DNA of 64,000 nucleotides from Archegozetes longisetosus (GCA_018873245.2 JAEMBT020000008.1:682001-746000), one strand, 5' to 3'; shown: positions 37,923-50,478, counted from the first letter of the stretch. The notes: generated by a model from the letters alone, not told the origin. Made by a program: numbers and translations.

Positions 37923-40378
37923 ATGTTAAGTCGTTTCAAGAGCGCTATTTATAATGTGGTCACTAATTTAGACCAAAATCAGACTAATTTTGGGAATAGA
38001 AACGATTCACTAAGTAATGAGATCAATAGTGGAACCAATTCGTCGAACGGACAATCGGGTGGGCCGCCAACAAAGTTTCGTTACAGCCGACCACATTTTC
38101 TGCAATTGAATTCTGACGATGAGATCCAAGTTTCAGCTGATCATATCATTCGGCCCATTATTGTTCCGCGAGATATCACTAAACTTCCATTCAATTCAGG
38201 ATATGCCGAGTATTTCATTATTTTATATTTGCTTATACCCAATTTAATGAATCCTCCATTTAGTTATAAATGAATTGTCTTCTTTTAATATTTGAATTGT
38301 TTTATTCTAAAGGACAATAAATGCAGGAAAAAGTATACGAAACGAAGATCAGGCGTCAGTCCATAGAGGAATACTTCGAGCTGTTATTTCACCTGAGAAT
38401 ATAGCCAACAAAGTATCTGATATGATGCCTACAGTTCCCGGTCATCCGCAACAGATCCCAATTAGTAATAGAAGTAATTCTTCAAAAAGTAATGCTCTTA
38501 AAAAAGAAGCTGACCAAACGATTAAACCAAAAGAAAATACTAATGATTCAAATGAAGAAATTACTTGTAATGGAAATGCAAGTGAAGAATCGGAACCGAA
38601 TCAGAATAAACAAGAATCGACTGAAAGAATTAAACATCCATTAGAACCAACAGTTTCTCCCAGATTGGATGATTTGACGTCTCCGTCGACTCCAGTTCCA
38701 CTTGAGGTTCGCTTAGCCGATGCTGCCACTGAAAATATTGAGTCTGCGTATGCGACACCTGAAACTTCTCCCGAAAAAGTGAGATCGCCTATCATAGAAG
38801 AGTCGCTTCCATGGCTATACTTTGCTGTATTTGACGGACACGCAGGATCTGGTGTTGCGGTCGCGGCTTCTAATACTTTGCACAAAATAATTCAAGAAAA
38901 GCTTCAATCTATCGCTGATCTCATCATAACGTTCGGTTTGAAAGATGAAAGCAAGCCATCGAATGGTGATTCTAATGAATTGAGAGATGACTCTAAATCA
39001 CACACTGATTCGAAGAAATTAAACGGAAGTATTATTATAAACCAAGACAATCATTTGTCTAAAGACAACATCGCGTTGCTCTTTCATCCATCCTCTGATA
39101 AAATAATAACAGTTGATAGTTTAATAACTGGTGCATTAGAGTCGGCCTTTTGGGAAATGGATCAATTAATAGCTGCTGATAAACAAGTCTATCGTATGTC
39201 TGGCGGTTGTACAGCTTGTGTCGGTTTATTTATTTTGGGTAAATTATATGTTGCAAATGCTGGAGACAGCAGGTATTCAGCTTTTTCTTCAATTCAAATT
39301 TCAATCTTACAAAACATTTGAATTTTACCTTTGAATAGAGCCATTATTTGTAAAGGTAAAGAAGTTATTCCAATGTCTTTCGACTTCACTCCAGAATCTG
39401 AGAGAGAAAGAATCAAATATTTGGTAATTCTAGACATTATTCTTATGAAATGATCTTTTATTTTTATTTTAAAACTAATTTTAGGGCCTTCTTCGGCCAG
39501 AACTTCTTGGGAGCGATTTTACTCATTTAGAGTTTGTTCGTAGACCCGCACGAAGAGATTTAGGAAAGAAATTGTTGTACAGAGATGCTTTTATGTCCGG
39601 CTGGTACGAATGTTAAATAGGTGTCGTTCTTCAGATTTTTAGTTAACCATGTATTGAATCAAATTCCAGGGCTTACAAAACTATTACGATTGATGATTTA
39701 AAATTCCCGTTAATCTATGGAGAGGGAAAGAGAGTGAGTCTAACTTTATTCTAATGACTATTATTACTATTCGAGGATATATCACATGCGAGCTAATTTT
39801 GATAATTTTGATAACTTTATTTCCCAATACTTTAGAGTCGAGTTTTGGCCACTATAGGAGTGACTCGAGGTTTTGGTGATCATGAATTGAAAGCACAAAA
39901 TAGTGATGTAGATATTAAACCATTTCTTACAGCACAACCAGAGGTATTCATTGGTATTTGGATTAATTCGATCAGAGTTCAAGTTTGTCCTCTTTTATGA
40001 AAGGTTCGTATATATGACTTGGAAAACGATGAGAATCTGACAGATGCTGATGTGTTGATCATCGGAACTGATGGCTTGTGGGATATAACCACAAACGAAA
40101 TGGCGGCAGAAGTGGTTCAGAAATCATTGGATCACTTTCCAGCTAATGATACTCAAAGATACAAATATCGATACATTTCTGCAGCTCAAGACTTAGTCAT
40201 GCATTCCAGAGGAAAATCTAGAGAAAAAGGAAGGGGTTGGAAAACGATTGACAACAAAGCGGCAACTATTGATGACATCAGCGTTTTTGTTATACCGCTG
40301 AAACCGTACAGAGAAGAGTACATAAATTGGAAGTCAGCGCGAGACATAATCAAAAATCAAGAATGTAAAGATAGATAA
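37923..40378 (+). CDS. PPM1H: PP2C-type protein phosphatase 1H (PPM1H/J/M family)
   Basis: Seven exons: 37923-38209, 38313-39272, 39339-39423, 39485-39603, 39670-39733, 39836-39943 and 40004-40378; 665 residues against about 514 in human PPM1H. Metal-dependent Ser/Thr phosphatase; in mammals PPM1H removes LRRK2-type phosphorylation from Rab GTPases. The N-terminus MLSRFKSA and the ADHIIRPI and GYAETINAGKS segments match PPM1H closely. Metal-binding motifs are intact: DGHAG at 270-274, NAGDSR ending at 416, GVTRGFGDHELK, DGLWD at 564-568 and DDIS at 631-634. The extra length is mostly a Ser/Glu/Asn/Pro-rich segment between GKSIRNEDQAS and the first DGHAG, plus an acidic insert after HKIIQEKLQS. 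Every junction keeps frame. The stop codon is convergent with TRAPPC3. Confidence 0.92.
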
Positions 40379-40505
40379 GTTTAATGATGGAACCATTCAC
40401 TTTGTCTCACTTTAATATAATCAATCACTTAATCTTAACATAAAACCAATTATTATTTCGTATATATAAAATTCACAAATTATTTTTATTATACTTTTGC
40501 TTATA

Positions 40506-40511
40506 AATAAA
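40506..40511 (+). terminator. candidate polyadenylation signal of the phosphatase gene
   Basis: AATAAA 128 bases after the stop codon, in a T-rich context, within the 512-base convergent gap before TRAPPC3. Confidence 0.5.
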
Positions 40512-40890
40512 AATTTTTGAGTGATTATGATGTTTCGATCAGTTAAAACTCGGAAGAATCAGATTGAAAGTACAAAAAGTACTATTTATACCGGTTTTAT
40601 ATAATTTGCAATTAACTATTTTAGGATTCTATTGATAAGAACGTGTAGATTAGTGGCTGATATTCTGTTAATCATTAAATTAATTTATTAAAGTTTATAA
40701 TATCAAACATGAAAATGAATATAAGTTTATAAATAAAAGGTGATCACTTATTGATTTATACTTTTAATTGTGAATCGTTCAAAATCTATCATAAAAATAG
40801 CAAACTTAAACTGCTATACCTTATCATAACTTTAATGGAATTAATTTGATTGTATAAATTAATACAGATTAAATTTTTGCAAAATTATTA

Positions 40891-41656
<766 letters not shown>

Positions 41657-42170
41657 TTCAATTTATTTTCCAATATTTACTAATGGATTTAAGCAATTAT
41701 TTTGTTTACTCTCCGGTCAATCTTTAATTTATTTAATGAGAAAATAATAATTTTATATTCAGCTGTTTTTCCGCCTATTCGTATGAAAGTAGAGGTGTTT
41801 CACAACATTTAGTTTATTTACTATAATTGTACAACTAATTCACAACGGAATATATCTGATAAAACAACTTATTCTGTTTTAAATTATTATTTATTCAATG
41901 TCTTTAATTATTACTTTGTTAAGAGAACAAATATTGGTTTCAGCTTAGATATCGAATAACCTAAAGATCGGGAAATTTGTATTTTGAGTACTCAGTGAAG
42001 TCCTCTAGCGTTTGACCTGCTTTTTGATGTAATTCAAGGTCAACTGTTTTCCCTAAATACGACAGCTTCAAAAGTAAACAAATCTTTAATTTACAAGATA
42101 AGTAGTTAATCAAACGCATATCAATTCAGAAAAACCAGTAATATCTGAAAATGGATGCATAATAAGAAAA
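41657..42170. promoter_or_regulatory. divergent promoter between TRAPPC3 and FCHSD
   Basis: 514 bases separate the two start codons, so both promoters should be here. It contains two AGGTCA-type half-sites near the FCHSD side (TGACCT at 42,013-42,018 and TCAAGGTCA at 42,034-42,042). No TATA box is placed convincingly for either gene. Confidence 0.5.
42034..42042 (+). promoter_or_regulatory. TCAAGGTCA monomeric nuclear-receptor site
   Basis: TCAAGGTCA is the extended half-site bound by FTZ-F1 (NR5) and ERR-type orphan receptors. It lies 128 bases upstream of the FCHSD start codon, with an opposite-strand AGGTCA 18 bases away. Occurrence by chance is possible; function is inference. Confidence 0.4.
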
Positions 42171-45100
42171 ATGAGTTCTTCAGTTCAGTCAAGCCCGAGT
42201 CGTGTTGGATCTGGTTATGGGAAGTCGTCTGCAATTTTGTCTTCAGCCAAGTCTGTACTGAGCGAACAACACAGCCGATTGTCTAATAAACACTCGACTG
42301 ATTTGGACCTAATCGATGATTTGAGAGCTTTCATCAAAACGAAATGCAATATCGAAAAGGATTATTCGCAATCACTCATCAAATTAGTGAACAGTCAATC
42401 CAGAAAATATCCTAATTTCTCGACAGAAAATGATTCCGAAATCAAGTATTTACTTATTTATCATTAGTTTTGATTTAACCGATTGAATGAATGGATTATT
42501 TTGTTAATCAGGACGTTATACACTGCATGGAAGACGTATTTGGAAGAAATGGATAAGTTTTCAAAGAACCGATTGTCACAATTCGAACAGTTGTCATCAA
42601 TTTGTGATACTCTAAAACAGATCAGATCTCATAAATTGCAAGTCTCTAAAAAATCAATTGATCAGCACTTGAAGTAAGAATTCATTTATTCATTTGTTTA
42701 CCCATTAGTAATTAATATTGTTCATAATGCATTCACATAAATGCTCATCTTTTTATCTGAGGCTACATATTCTCTGGGTTATCACGATTTCATTTTTTTG
42801 TCAAATTGCTTGTCAAGTAATTTTTTTAGTTCTTCAAAACATTTAGTCTCAAAGCGTGTTCATTTATTATTGCAAATCACGCTCGCGTTGAATTTGAGAC
42901 TAACTCAAATTCAACGCTTAAGTACGATCAAATACGAGTAAGTTATGCAGAGAGTAAGAATGTCAGTGAACATAATCATAAACGATCGATCATAAAATTA
43001 TGATAAAGACAACATTCGCACTACTGGTTATAGATTTTTATGTGAACTCACAAACGAAATATGATGCTAAACATTTTTAATCTTAAATGTGCATATACAA
43101 CAATCAAACTGAGATAAAATTAAAAACCTTGTGATTCAATTCAGAATGCAGTTTGATAGTCACTCTCTTATTTATAGTTTTTATTTCTTATTTAATTGGT
43201 CTTATAACGAATAAAATTTAGGAAAATGCAAGAAGAAGTATTGACATCAATTTCAGAAATCGAAAAAACACGTAAACTTTATTTTGATGAAGAACACTTA
43301 GCTAAACAGGCCAGAGATAAGGAAGAGAAGTATGTCTTTCCAAGTTTTAATTTCGATTTATTTTTGTCTAACGAATCAATTATTTATGAATAGGATTAAA
43401 AAGCGCAAAACTGGTTTGTTTTCATCATTTACTAATTTGCAAAGTAAGAAAGAGAAGACATCAGCTCACAGAGAAGCAACTGATATTCAATCGACTCAAG
43501 TAAGCCAAATTTTAAAATGTGATCTAGGGCTCAAACTTGATTGAAATATTGCTAATTATTTAGGCTCGAAACGATTACATAATGGCATTAGCGGCAGGAA
43601 ATGCACACTTAAGTCATTACTACTCTCTTGATTTACCAGCTCTTATGCATACCATCGATGACGATGTCCTCGACAAATGTAGAGGTAATTAATTTTTTAT
43701 ACAGATTTTTGTCAAGTTTCAAATGAATTCTTCTCTGTTTTGACTAAAAATATGTTTGACAACTTTGCATTTTCAAAACTTAAACCTGAAATCTATTCTG
43801 TAGCATTTATTCTATCATTACTACGAAGCGAACTCAACGCAATGACAATGTCAACTGAATCTATTGACAAATCTATTCTTCTCGTTGAATCTACTTCTGC
43901 TGACTTTACTAACACTATATTTCTCTCTGAACCACAATCTACTTGTTTGCGGTCACTAACTCTTTCCTTTGTTTTGAATATTTATAACTTTCTGATAACC
44001 ATTGATTGACTCATTATTGTTTTAAATACAGTGAACAACTGGTGTATGAGTTCGAGGCCTGCGATAATGATAACATTAATATAATATCTCTTGAACATAA
44101 CGCGGACATTGCTTTGAGAAATGAAATTCAAAAATGGTACACTTGGTTCCAAAAAGAGTGTCGTAATTTGAATAGACTCTCACAACAGCTAATTAAGTGC
44201 CAATCATTATTAGCTGAAGGGCATAAGGTTCATATTATTATAACTTTATTTATCCTATTCACTCGTTATGTTCACAGGATTAATAAATTCTCTAATTTTA
44301 TAGACCGTTGAAGTTCAGGGTTCAGGTCCGGTGGACGTTGAGGTCAGAATCGATGATATAAAACAACAGATTCGCAAATGCGAAATCAGTAAACTTAAAG
44401 CAAAGGCCAGATTACAAATTATCAAAGAATGTAATACTTTTTATTTGTTATTTATGTATTTTTGATGAATGAAAATAATTTTGGTTGTGATAATTTATTT
44501 GAAGCTGGTATTGAAATGGAAGACTTTGAAGATTTCGAATCTCAATGCACTACAGAAGTAAAACAGCAATCTTTAGATGTCGACATCAATATAGGAATGC
44601 CATTGAGCCGAACACCAAGTCTACGCAGCACTAATATAAGTACTCTCAGTGATGGTGGAAGAATATCTTCACTCGATGGAAAACTGTAATTATTAGATTC
44701 CTCATTCAGTTATTTATTCAAGTGATAATCTTTTATTCCAATGTCTAGATCGGATGATCAGCAAACAGATACTGATTATTATCAAACTCCTGAGCCAGAG
44801 ATGACATCTGCCAGATCTGGACGTCCGGAATCATCTAGTTCTGAACAGCTAGAATCACCCGACCGCGAAACTAAAAATTATCAACAACAATATCAATCAT
44901 ATGATGCAAATGCCGGTTGGGGTGAGTATGATCCGACACAGGCCTGGGAAGACGAATCAACACCTGCTCTAGAGGCCGAGTTTGCGCAACAGGATAATTA
45001 CGAAAATGTTGACAATGGCTATAATAGTAACTACGGAAGTGTTGAAGAAACAGCTAACGATCATTACGAAAACTATGCGCCTGTCGTTGACGGGTTCGTT

Positions 45101-46793
45101 TCTGAAAGCAGTTTTTGTGATTTAATAAGTTTTCACTATTGAATTTTCAATTAATTCTTTTAGAACTACTCTCGTCGGAAAAATTTGCCGAACATTATAT
45201 CCCTATGAATCCCAAAGTCAAGACGAAATAAGTTTCTTAGAAAATGAAAGTTTGACTATAATTGAAGCGTCTGACAAAGATTGGGTCAAAGCACAAAATG
45301 ACAGATGTATTAATACTTAATTCTAAATAATCGATTAGATTATAAGTGATTATTTATTCCAGATATGATCGGATTCGTTCCGGCGGCTTATCTGGAGGTC
45401 ATTGGTGATGCACCTCAAGAAGAAATACCAGTCTTTGAGAATAATGATACAAGTGATGTGCAAATCAATAATGAGGTACGAATTATATTCAATTACAAGT
45501 TTTATTATATCTTGTCTTTTGAAAAATAGATTTCTAATGAGACACATAACTATGTGAGAGCTGTCTACGACTTTATGGCAACTTCTGAGGAAGAAATATC
45601 TTTTAATGAAGGTCTAACTTTAACAAATTCTTATTCAATTATAGTTAATTAGCAGATATTAAATATATTAACAATAGTTTTGTTACATTTTAGGAGATGT
45701 AATCAAACTGATTAGTAAGTCAGATGACGGCTGGTGGACAGGGGAGAAAGATGGAATAATTGGACACTTTCCTTCCATGCTAGTTGAAGAACTAGGAGAA
45801 GATATAGATTCTGCTGCACTTGCTGGTAATTTGATTCACTTATTATAATTTGACTAGTTTGAAAAGAATCACTCATTTCATTCATTGTTAACTGTTATTC
45901 ATATTTAGTGAAACATTTTAGATTTTAACTTTGCTCATGAATGAAAACATTAGTTCGATATCTTATCAGAAAACAAATTGTTTTCAAAATTGAGATCTAT
46001 TATGACTTAATTTTTATTCAGAATCGGCAAGTGGTGAAGAATCTGGTGAAGAATCAATCGAGTCTCCGAGTGCTCCGTTTGCTCCTCCGCCCACTTTCGC
46101 TCCACCAAAACCCGCATATCTAACACCACATCAAGTCGTTATCATTCAACCAACACCTGAAATTGAATCGAAACCACCTCTTGGGGAAGATGACAACAAT
46201 GAAATCGAAACAAATGAAACAACTGAGGTTCACGACGAAAAAGAGGTTCAAGACGATGTAGATTCAAATACTTACGTTCAAAATCCTGATTTCACTTTAG
46301 AAAAGCCAACGCGTAAATCAAGTCAAGGTCTGATTATCTCTATTATTATAAATAAATAGATACAACTTATAGTAATTCAATGGTAAACTAGATCTAATTC
46401 ATTAAAATATTTTTTAATTTTCTACTCTATGCAATCAGACAATATTGCAGAATCGGTAGTATAAATGTCACTTTCTATTGGATTTAGAAGGATTTTAGTC
46501 TGAAGAGTTCTAATTTATATAAATTTTTAATTTAGGCCGATTCAGAGAATACGGATGAAGTTGTACCGGATGTTGGAATATCTGTGATCACTGTGAATGT
46601 GGAAGAAATTGAAACAGCAGCTGAAGAAATATCAGAAGCAATAACACACGAAGCAATATGTGATGCCGCAAAAGAAGCACTTAGTCATGGAAGTGGTGCT
46701 ACTATAGATCATAAAGACGATAACATTAATAATAATTATCATAATAGTGACGATTATCACAATCAAGACTCAGATTATGAAGACATCAAGTAA
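42171..46793 (+). CDS. F-BAR and double SH3 protein (nervous wreck/FCHSD)
   Basis: Seventeen exons: 42171-42445, 42512-42673, 43222-43329, 43394-43499, 43564-43684, 43804-43951, 44032-44227, 44304-44430, 44505-44685, 44749-45093, 45164-45306, 45363-45475, 45530-45611, 45694-45825, 46022-46327, 46439-46455 and 46536-46793; about 939 residues. Nwk/FCHSD proteins bend membranes with an F-BAR domain and recruit WASp and dynamin, for example in synaptic endocytosis. The F-BAR covers residues 1 to about 345 ([43 protein letters not shown]). SH3-1 is near 592-655 ([11 protein letters not shown] to [11 protein letters not shown]) and SH3-2 near 681-740 ([34 protein letters not shown]). The tail is acidic and proline-rich. 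Exon 6 is the least conserved; it was chosen because it restores frame and aligns weakly with Nwk. Exon 16 is a 17-base microexon needed to keep frame into the last exon. Confidence 0.9.
42885..42917. repeat. 14-bp inverted repeat in FCHSD intron 2
   Basis: GCGTTGAATTTGAG and CTCAAATTCAACGC are exact reverse complements with a 5-base spacer (ACTAA). It lies in the 548-base intron between exons 2 and 3 and would form a strong stem-loop in the pre-mRNA. The stem is too short for a microRNA precursor. Confidence 0.93.
46439..46455 (+). other. 17-base microexon of the FCHSD gene
   Basis: The exon lies between a pyrimidine-rich acceptor (ctatgcaatcag) and a donor gtagta. It encodes the end of an Asp codon followed by NIAES. 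Exon 15 ends in phase 1 and exon 17 must be read in phase 0; without these 17 bases the frame hits a stop within seven codons. Confidence 0.6.
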
Positions 46794-47971
46794 TTGTCAA
46801 AATGTTAACCTAATCAATCGAAAGGATTGGCTAAAACATTTGATTCTTTACATTATGATTTTCAGTATTTAGTTGACTATAAATATATGATTTCGAATCC
46901 CGAATAACCAATATATCTGTTTGCCAGCATTTTAAGAAATATTCGAAATCGAGTAACTGTCAAATACAATTGCTGATTGAAAGCGTAGTTTATATAAGCT
47001 TGAAACCATTCAAATTTTATGAAAATCTAGTTTGGTGATAAGAAAAGTTTTAATTCACTAACCCACATATGAACTAATTGAATAGTATCTCCTTTTAAAG
47101 AAGGACCACTAATTCAAAAGTTTTTAGAGAAGTATAAAAGTTTTGATTGAGGGATAGTCTCTAGATCAAACTATTCGCTTATCGATGCCTTCGCTCTGAA
47201 GTTAGTGAACAAATTTTCTCAGTAAAACCTTTGAAAGCTACTATGCCGTACATCAACTACTGTTTACTATATGACTATTATGTTTAAATTAACATTGCAT
47301 AAATTATTGTTGTCAAGCACCTTGAGCTCAATTGACACGCATCTTTGTTTGACATTTTGCCTCAATCAGTGTAAACCAAAATTGGTCGTAAGGGATTAGA
47401 GAATATTATGCTTTTGAAAATATGTTCAAATAGACAATTAAAAATAGGGAAGTGATCAATTATTCAAACTCGGTGTTCATAAACTATAAACTAATAATCT
47501 TTCGGTTCTAGAAAGTAATTTCGATCGACTTCACATTGAAGTCGAAGGTAAAAGTAATTAATGTAATCCTTTATTTGTTGGTTAATTATGTGTCGTGATT
47601 GAAAATTTCCAAATACTAATTATGCAGAAATAGATATCAAATTTAATATAATGTTAAGTATCAAATCATTTAATGCACAAATTGTTTCGTTTGAATCAAA
47701 TTTATTAACATTTGTTGTTATTTTTTGAATCAGTTTTATTGCTATATAACTAAATGTTTGAGAGATGTAATAAACATTAATCAAATTTATTTGATTTGAG
47801 AACAAAATCAAATAAAACTATTCAAAACTTCAATTCAATCAGAATTAAAACTTGATGCAAGTCAACGATAGTGTCATCTATTGAAATGATTGTAGGTTTT
47901 AAGTGAAATACAATCTGTTTGTTTACAAAACAGTCTTACAAATGAAAAACTACTAATAAATTAATGAAAAA
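46794..47971. other. intergenic region between FCHSD and CYP20
   Basis: No gene. It should hold the FCHSD 3' untranslated region and the CYP20 promoter. A 9-bp-arm hairpin (TCGACTTCA, 3-base loop) lies at 47,525-47,545. Confidence 0.55.
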
Positions 47972-49339
47972 ATGCTCGAATATGTGATATTTGCGGTCAC
48001 TTTTGTAGTATCACTTATAGGGTTAGTCATCTATTTATATCCTGGATCTCGGAGACAGACAACAGTTGCAGGACTAGATCCGAGTCATCCCAAAGAAGGC
48101 AATATTGCGGATGTCATAAAAGCAGACAGTTTTCACCAGTTTCTCGTTCAATTGCACAACAAGTTCGGTCGAATGGCGTCCTTTTGGCTCTTTGGTCCAA
48201 CTCTAGCCATCAGTATTTCAGATTTGGATCTTATAAAAACAATTGACTACATGAGTGAGAAGCCTAAAGAAGTGGATCAATTGTTTGAATCGTTTGTTGG
48301 AAAAAATAGTATTTTGTTTGCGCAAAAAAGCGATTTCAGAAAACAAAGAAATATTTGGGAACTCATGTTTAGCAGAGATGCTTGTCACAACCAGCTGGTT
48401 CTTATCAAACGAATGGTTTCAGAACTGACTAGTAAGTGGTCAACAATTCCTGAAACGCAACACATTCCTGTTGGTCATTATATGAAAGCTTTCACTTTAA
48501 GACTATGTCTTATCTCTGGTTTTGGCGATCATTTCGTGCAAAATAACAGCGATTTAATTGAGTTCAGCAGAAGTTTTGAGAATTGTTTTATTGAATTGGA
48601 ATTAAGAACTAACGGAGATTTGCCCGAAAAGAATACTCCACGAAGCAATCGTTTTGAGGAATCAGTCGATAAACTGAGGGATTTGCTCAAAAAAGCTATT
48701 AATGCCTGTAGAAAAAGCAAATCAAATACTGTTTTGAGTCCTCTATTGAGTGACTCTTCGCTTGATGAGCAAACTTTGATCGACGAATGTATGACATATG
48801 TCTTTATGTATTATTCACTTTCATCTGCTTTGATGTGGACTCTATATTATTTGGCTTCCGATAAAGTACTTCAAGAAGAAATCAGTGAAAAAATGTCAGC
48901 TAAATCTGAAAATAATTTTGTTGATAAAGTGGTTGAGTCAGCGATCACTGCTGCAAACGTAGTTCAATGGACTTCAAGAGTGAATCCGGACGTCGACATT
49001 GAAATTGATGGTCATTTGATACCGAAGGGAACACCACTAATTTGTAGCTTGAGTTACCATTATTTCCAGAACAGCGATTGTGATTCACCGTTAGAATTAT
49101 TCAAAGGACACTTCGACTCATCAGATGAAAAACCGTTTATGGCGTTTGGCAGTAAGGGTTCAAAGCGATGCTGTCCTGCACAACATTATTCTAAATCTAT
49201 TATCAAAGAATTGATAATCCAAGTCATAACTCAATTCAAAATGCATTTAATCGATACTGATTTGATTCCTCGTCAAATATATAGAGTCTATTCGAAAAGC
49301 GAAGAAGAAATTTGGATTACAATTACGAAAAGAAAATAA
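47972..49339 (+). CDS. CYP20A1: cytochrome P450 family 20 (CYP20A1-like), intronless
   Basis: A single 455-residue exon (human CYP20A1 is 462). The N-terminal anchor MLEYVIFAVTF and YLYPGSRR are almost identical to CYP20A1, as are KWSTIPETQHIPV and the C-terminal EEEIWITITKRK, so the family call is firm. CYP20 is an orphan P450 of the endoplasmic reticulum with no settled substrate. The presumed heme-ligand cysteine is C400 in FGSKGSKRCC; as in CYP20A1 the canonical Phe seven residues before it is Gly. The K-helix ExxR is ESAI here (E322, I325), so the Arg kept in human CYP20A1 is missing, and no AGxxT is visible in the I-helix. All sense codons are open, so it is unlikely to be a pseudogene. 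Lack of introns among intron-rich neighbours suggests retroposition or complete intron loss. An AATAAA lies 78 bases after the stop. Confidence 0.9.
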   Translation: MLEYVIFAVTFVVSLIGLVIYLYPGSRRQTTVAGLDPSHPKEGNIADVIKADSFHQFLVQLHNKFGRMASFWLFGPTLAISISDLDLIKTIDYMSEKPKEVDQLFESFVGKNSILFAQKSDFRKQRNIWELMFSRDACHNQLVLIKRMVSELTSKWSTIPETQHIPVGHYMKAFTLRLCLISGFGDHFVQNNSDLIEFSRSFENCFIELELRTNGDLPEKNTPRSNRFEESVDKLRDLLKKAINACRKSKSNTVLSPLLSDSSLDEQTLIDECMTYVFMYYSLSSALMWTLYYLASDKVLQEEISEKMSAKSENNFVDKVVESAITAANVVQWTSRVNPDVDIEIDGHLIPKGTPLICSLSYHYFQNSDCDSPLELFKGHFDSSDEKPFMAFGSKGSKRCCPAQHYSKSIIKELIIQVITQFKMHLIDTDLIPRQIYRVYSKSEEEIWITITKRK

Positions 49340-49416
49340 GTTTGATATTAGAAAACACGGGTCCGAATCGAATTCGTATTAATTTTATCAAATCGATATG
49401 CGATAAAAAGAAAGTT

Positions 49417-49422
49417 AATAAA
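49417..49422 (+). terminator. candidate polyadenylation signal of CYP20
   Basis: AATAAA 78 bases after the stop codon, before the convergent SAP18 gene. Confidence 0.5.
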
Positions 49423-49827
49423 AAGGAAGTTTTTGATTATTAAAGTACCAGAAGTACATACTGCACTGAGTGCAATCACAAAAATGTTTCAGAACCTATT
49501 TAACTGCTTAAACAAATACTTTCAACTTTTGATCTTCAAATCAATCAAACTACATTTTTATACTCTTTCGTATTTCGTATCATTATCGTATTATTTTATT
49601 CAGTCCTTCAATAACAATTTTGATGTATTTCTTAAAGAAAAGCAATAGAAATATTCGTTTTCGGTCTTCGATTATCCATAAGTGCCTTAAATTATTGTTT
49701 GGGTTACAAAACAGCAATATTTTAAACCAAGTTCACTATGATTAGAGAAAGTTATCTTAAGGTTATGAGAAATTATTGATTAAATATAAAAAACTTTATA
49801 AATAAAGTAATAAATCGATGAAATATG

Positions 49828-50362
49828 TTAATAAGGTCTTTGTCTTCTTTGTTGTGATCTTTGTTGTGGAGACTGAATGGCAATATCGAGATAGTCTCCA
49901 ATTTGAAACCTACATTGACTTAATGTTTTCGAGTCATCCGCCCCTTTCACGCCATTACAAGTACTTCCAATATCTCTCATTCGATACGAAGGACTTCTCA
50001 AGTCGGGAAAGACTAGAGCAAAGTCGAAATAAGTGCCTCTCCTTCTGGACTCAGGATTGACTTCCTTGACGAGTCCTGTCAGTTCTTTGAGAGTAGCGTC
50101 AGTCCAAGTATACACTTGTAGTTCATTTGATGGAACGGATGCGCGAAGATATTCACTAGTGCTGTGATGACGACCATTACTCACGAACACGCGTAATAGC
50201 AGTGGACAAGTCTGTCGGCAGTCACGTTAACACAAAATATAAACAGAGTTAAGACATTTGTTATTAAACAAAAGACCAATTGGGTCAAAATTTGCAAACC
50301 TTTTCTCTATCGACTGGCTTTTCTTCATTTTTGTCTTCTGTCGGAACTACTTGTGATGTCAT
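49828..50362 (-). CDS. SAP18: SAP18, histone deacetylase complex subunit
   Basis: Two reverse-strand exons, 50362-50300 and 50211-49828; 148 residues (human 153). SAP18 has a ubiquitin-like fold, binds the Sin3-HDAC corepressor, and with RNPS1 and Acinus forms the ASAP complex on spliced mRNA. Exon 1 encodes a short acidic leader ending KPVDREK; exon 2 begins TCPLLLRVF and includes NGRHH, VYTWTDATLKELTGLVKEV, FDFALVFPD, IGDYLDIAI and the hallmark C-terminal RPY. Splicing between DREK and TCPLL keeps phase 0. The start ATG is about 117 bases from a tRNA-like element upstream. The stop codon is convergent with CYP20 (488 bases apart). Confidence 0.94.
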
Positions 50363-50478
50363 TATTTATATTTGAATCGAATAAATCAATAATTAATAGG
50401 CTTGATACTAAATTTATTTATTTTTAACTGAGAGTCGATAGTATCTCTTCTATTGTATTATTAATTGATTGTGTGCTG

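Noticed and set aside
43685-43803. Upstream part of the open frame around FCHSD exon 6 (a possible longer exon from a cag near 43,702)
   Set aside because: The frame is open back to it, but the added residues do not align with Nwk or FCHSD, whereas starting after gtag at 43,803 does.
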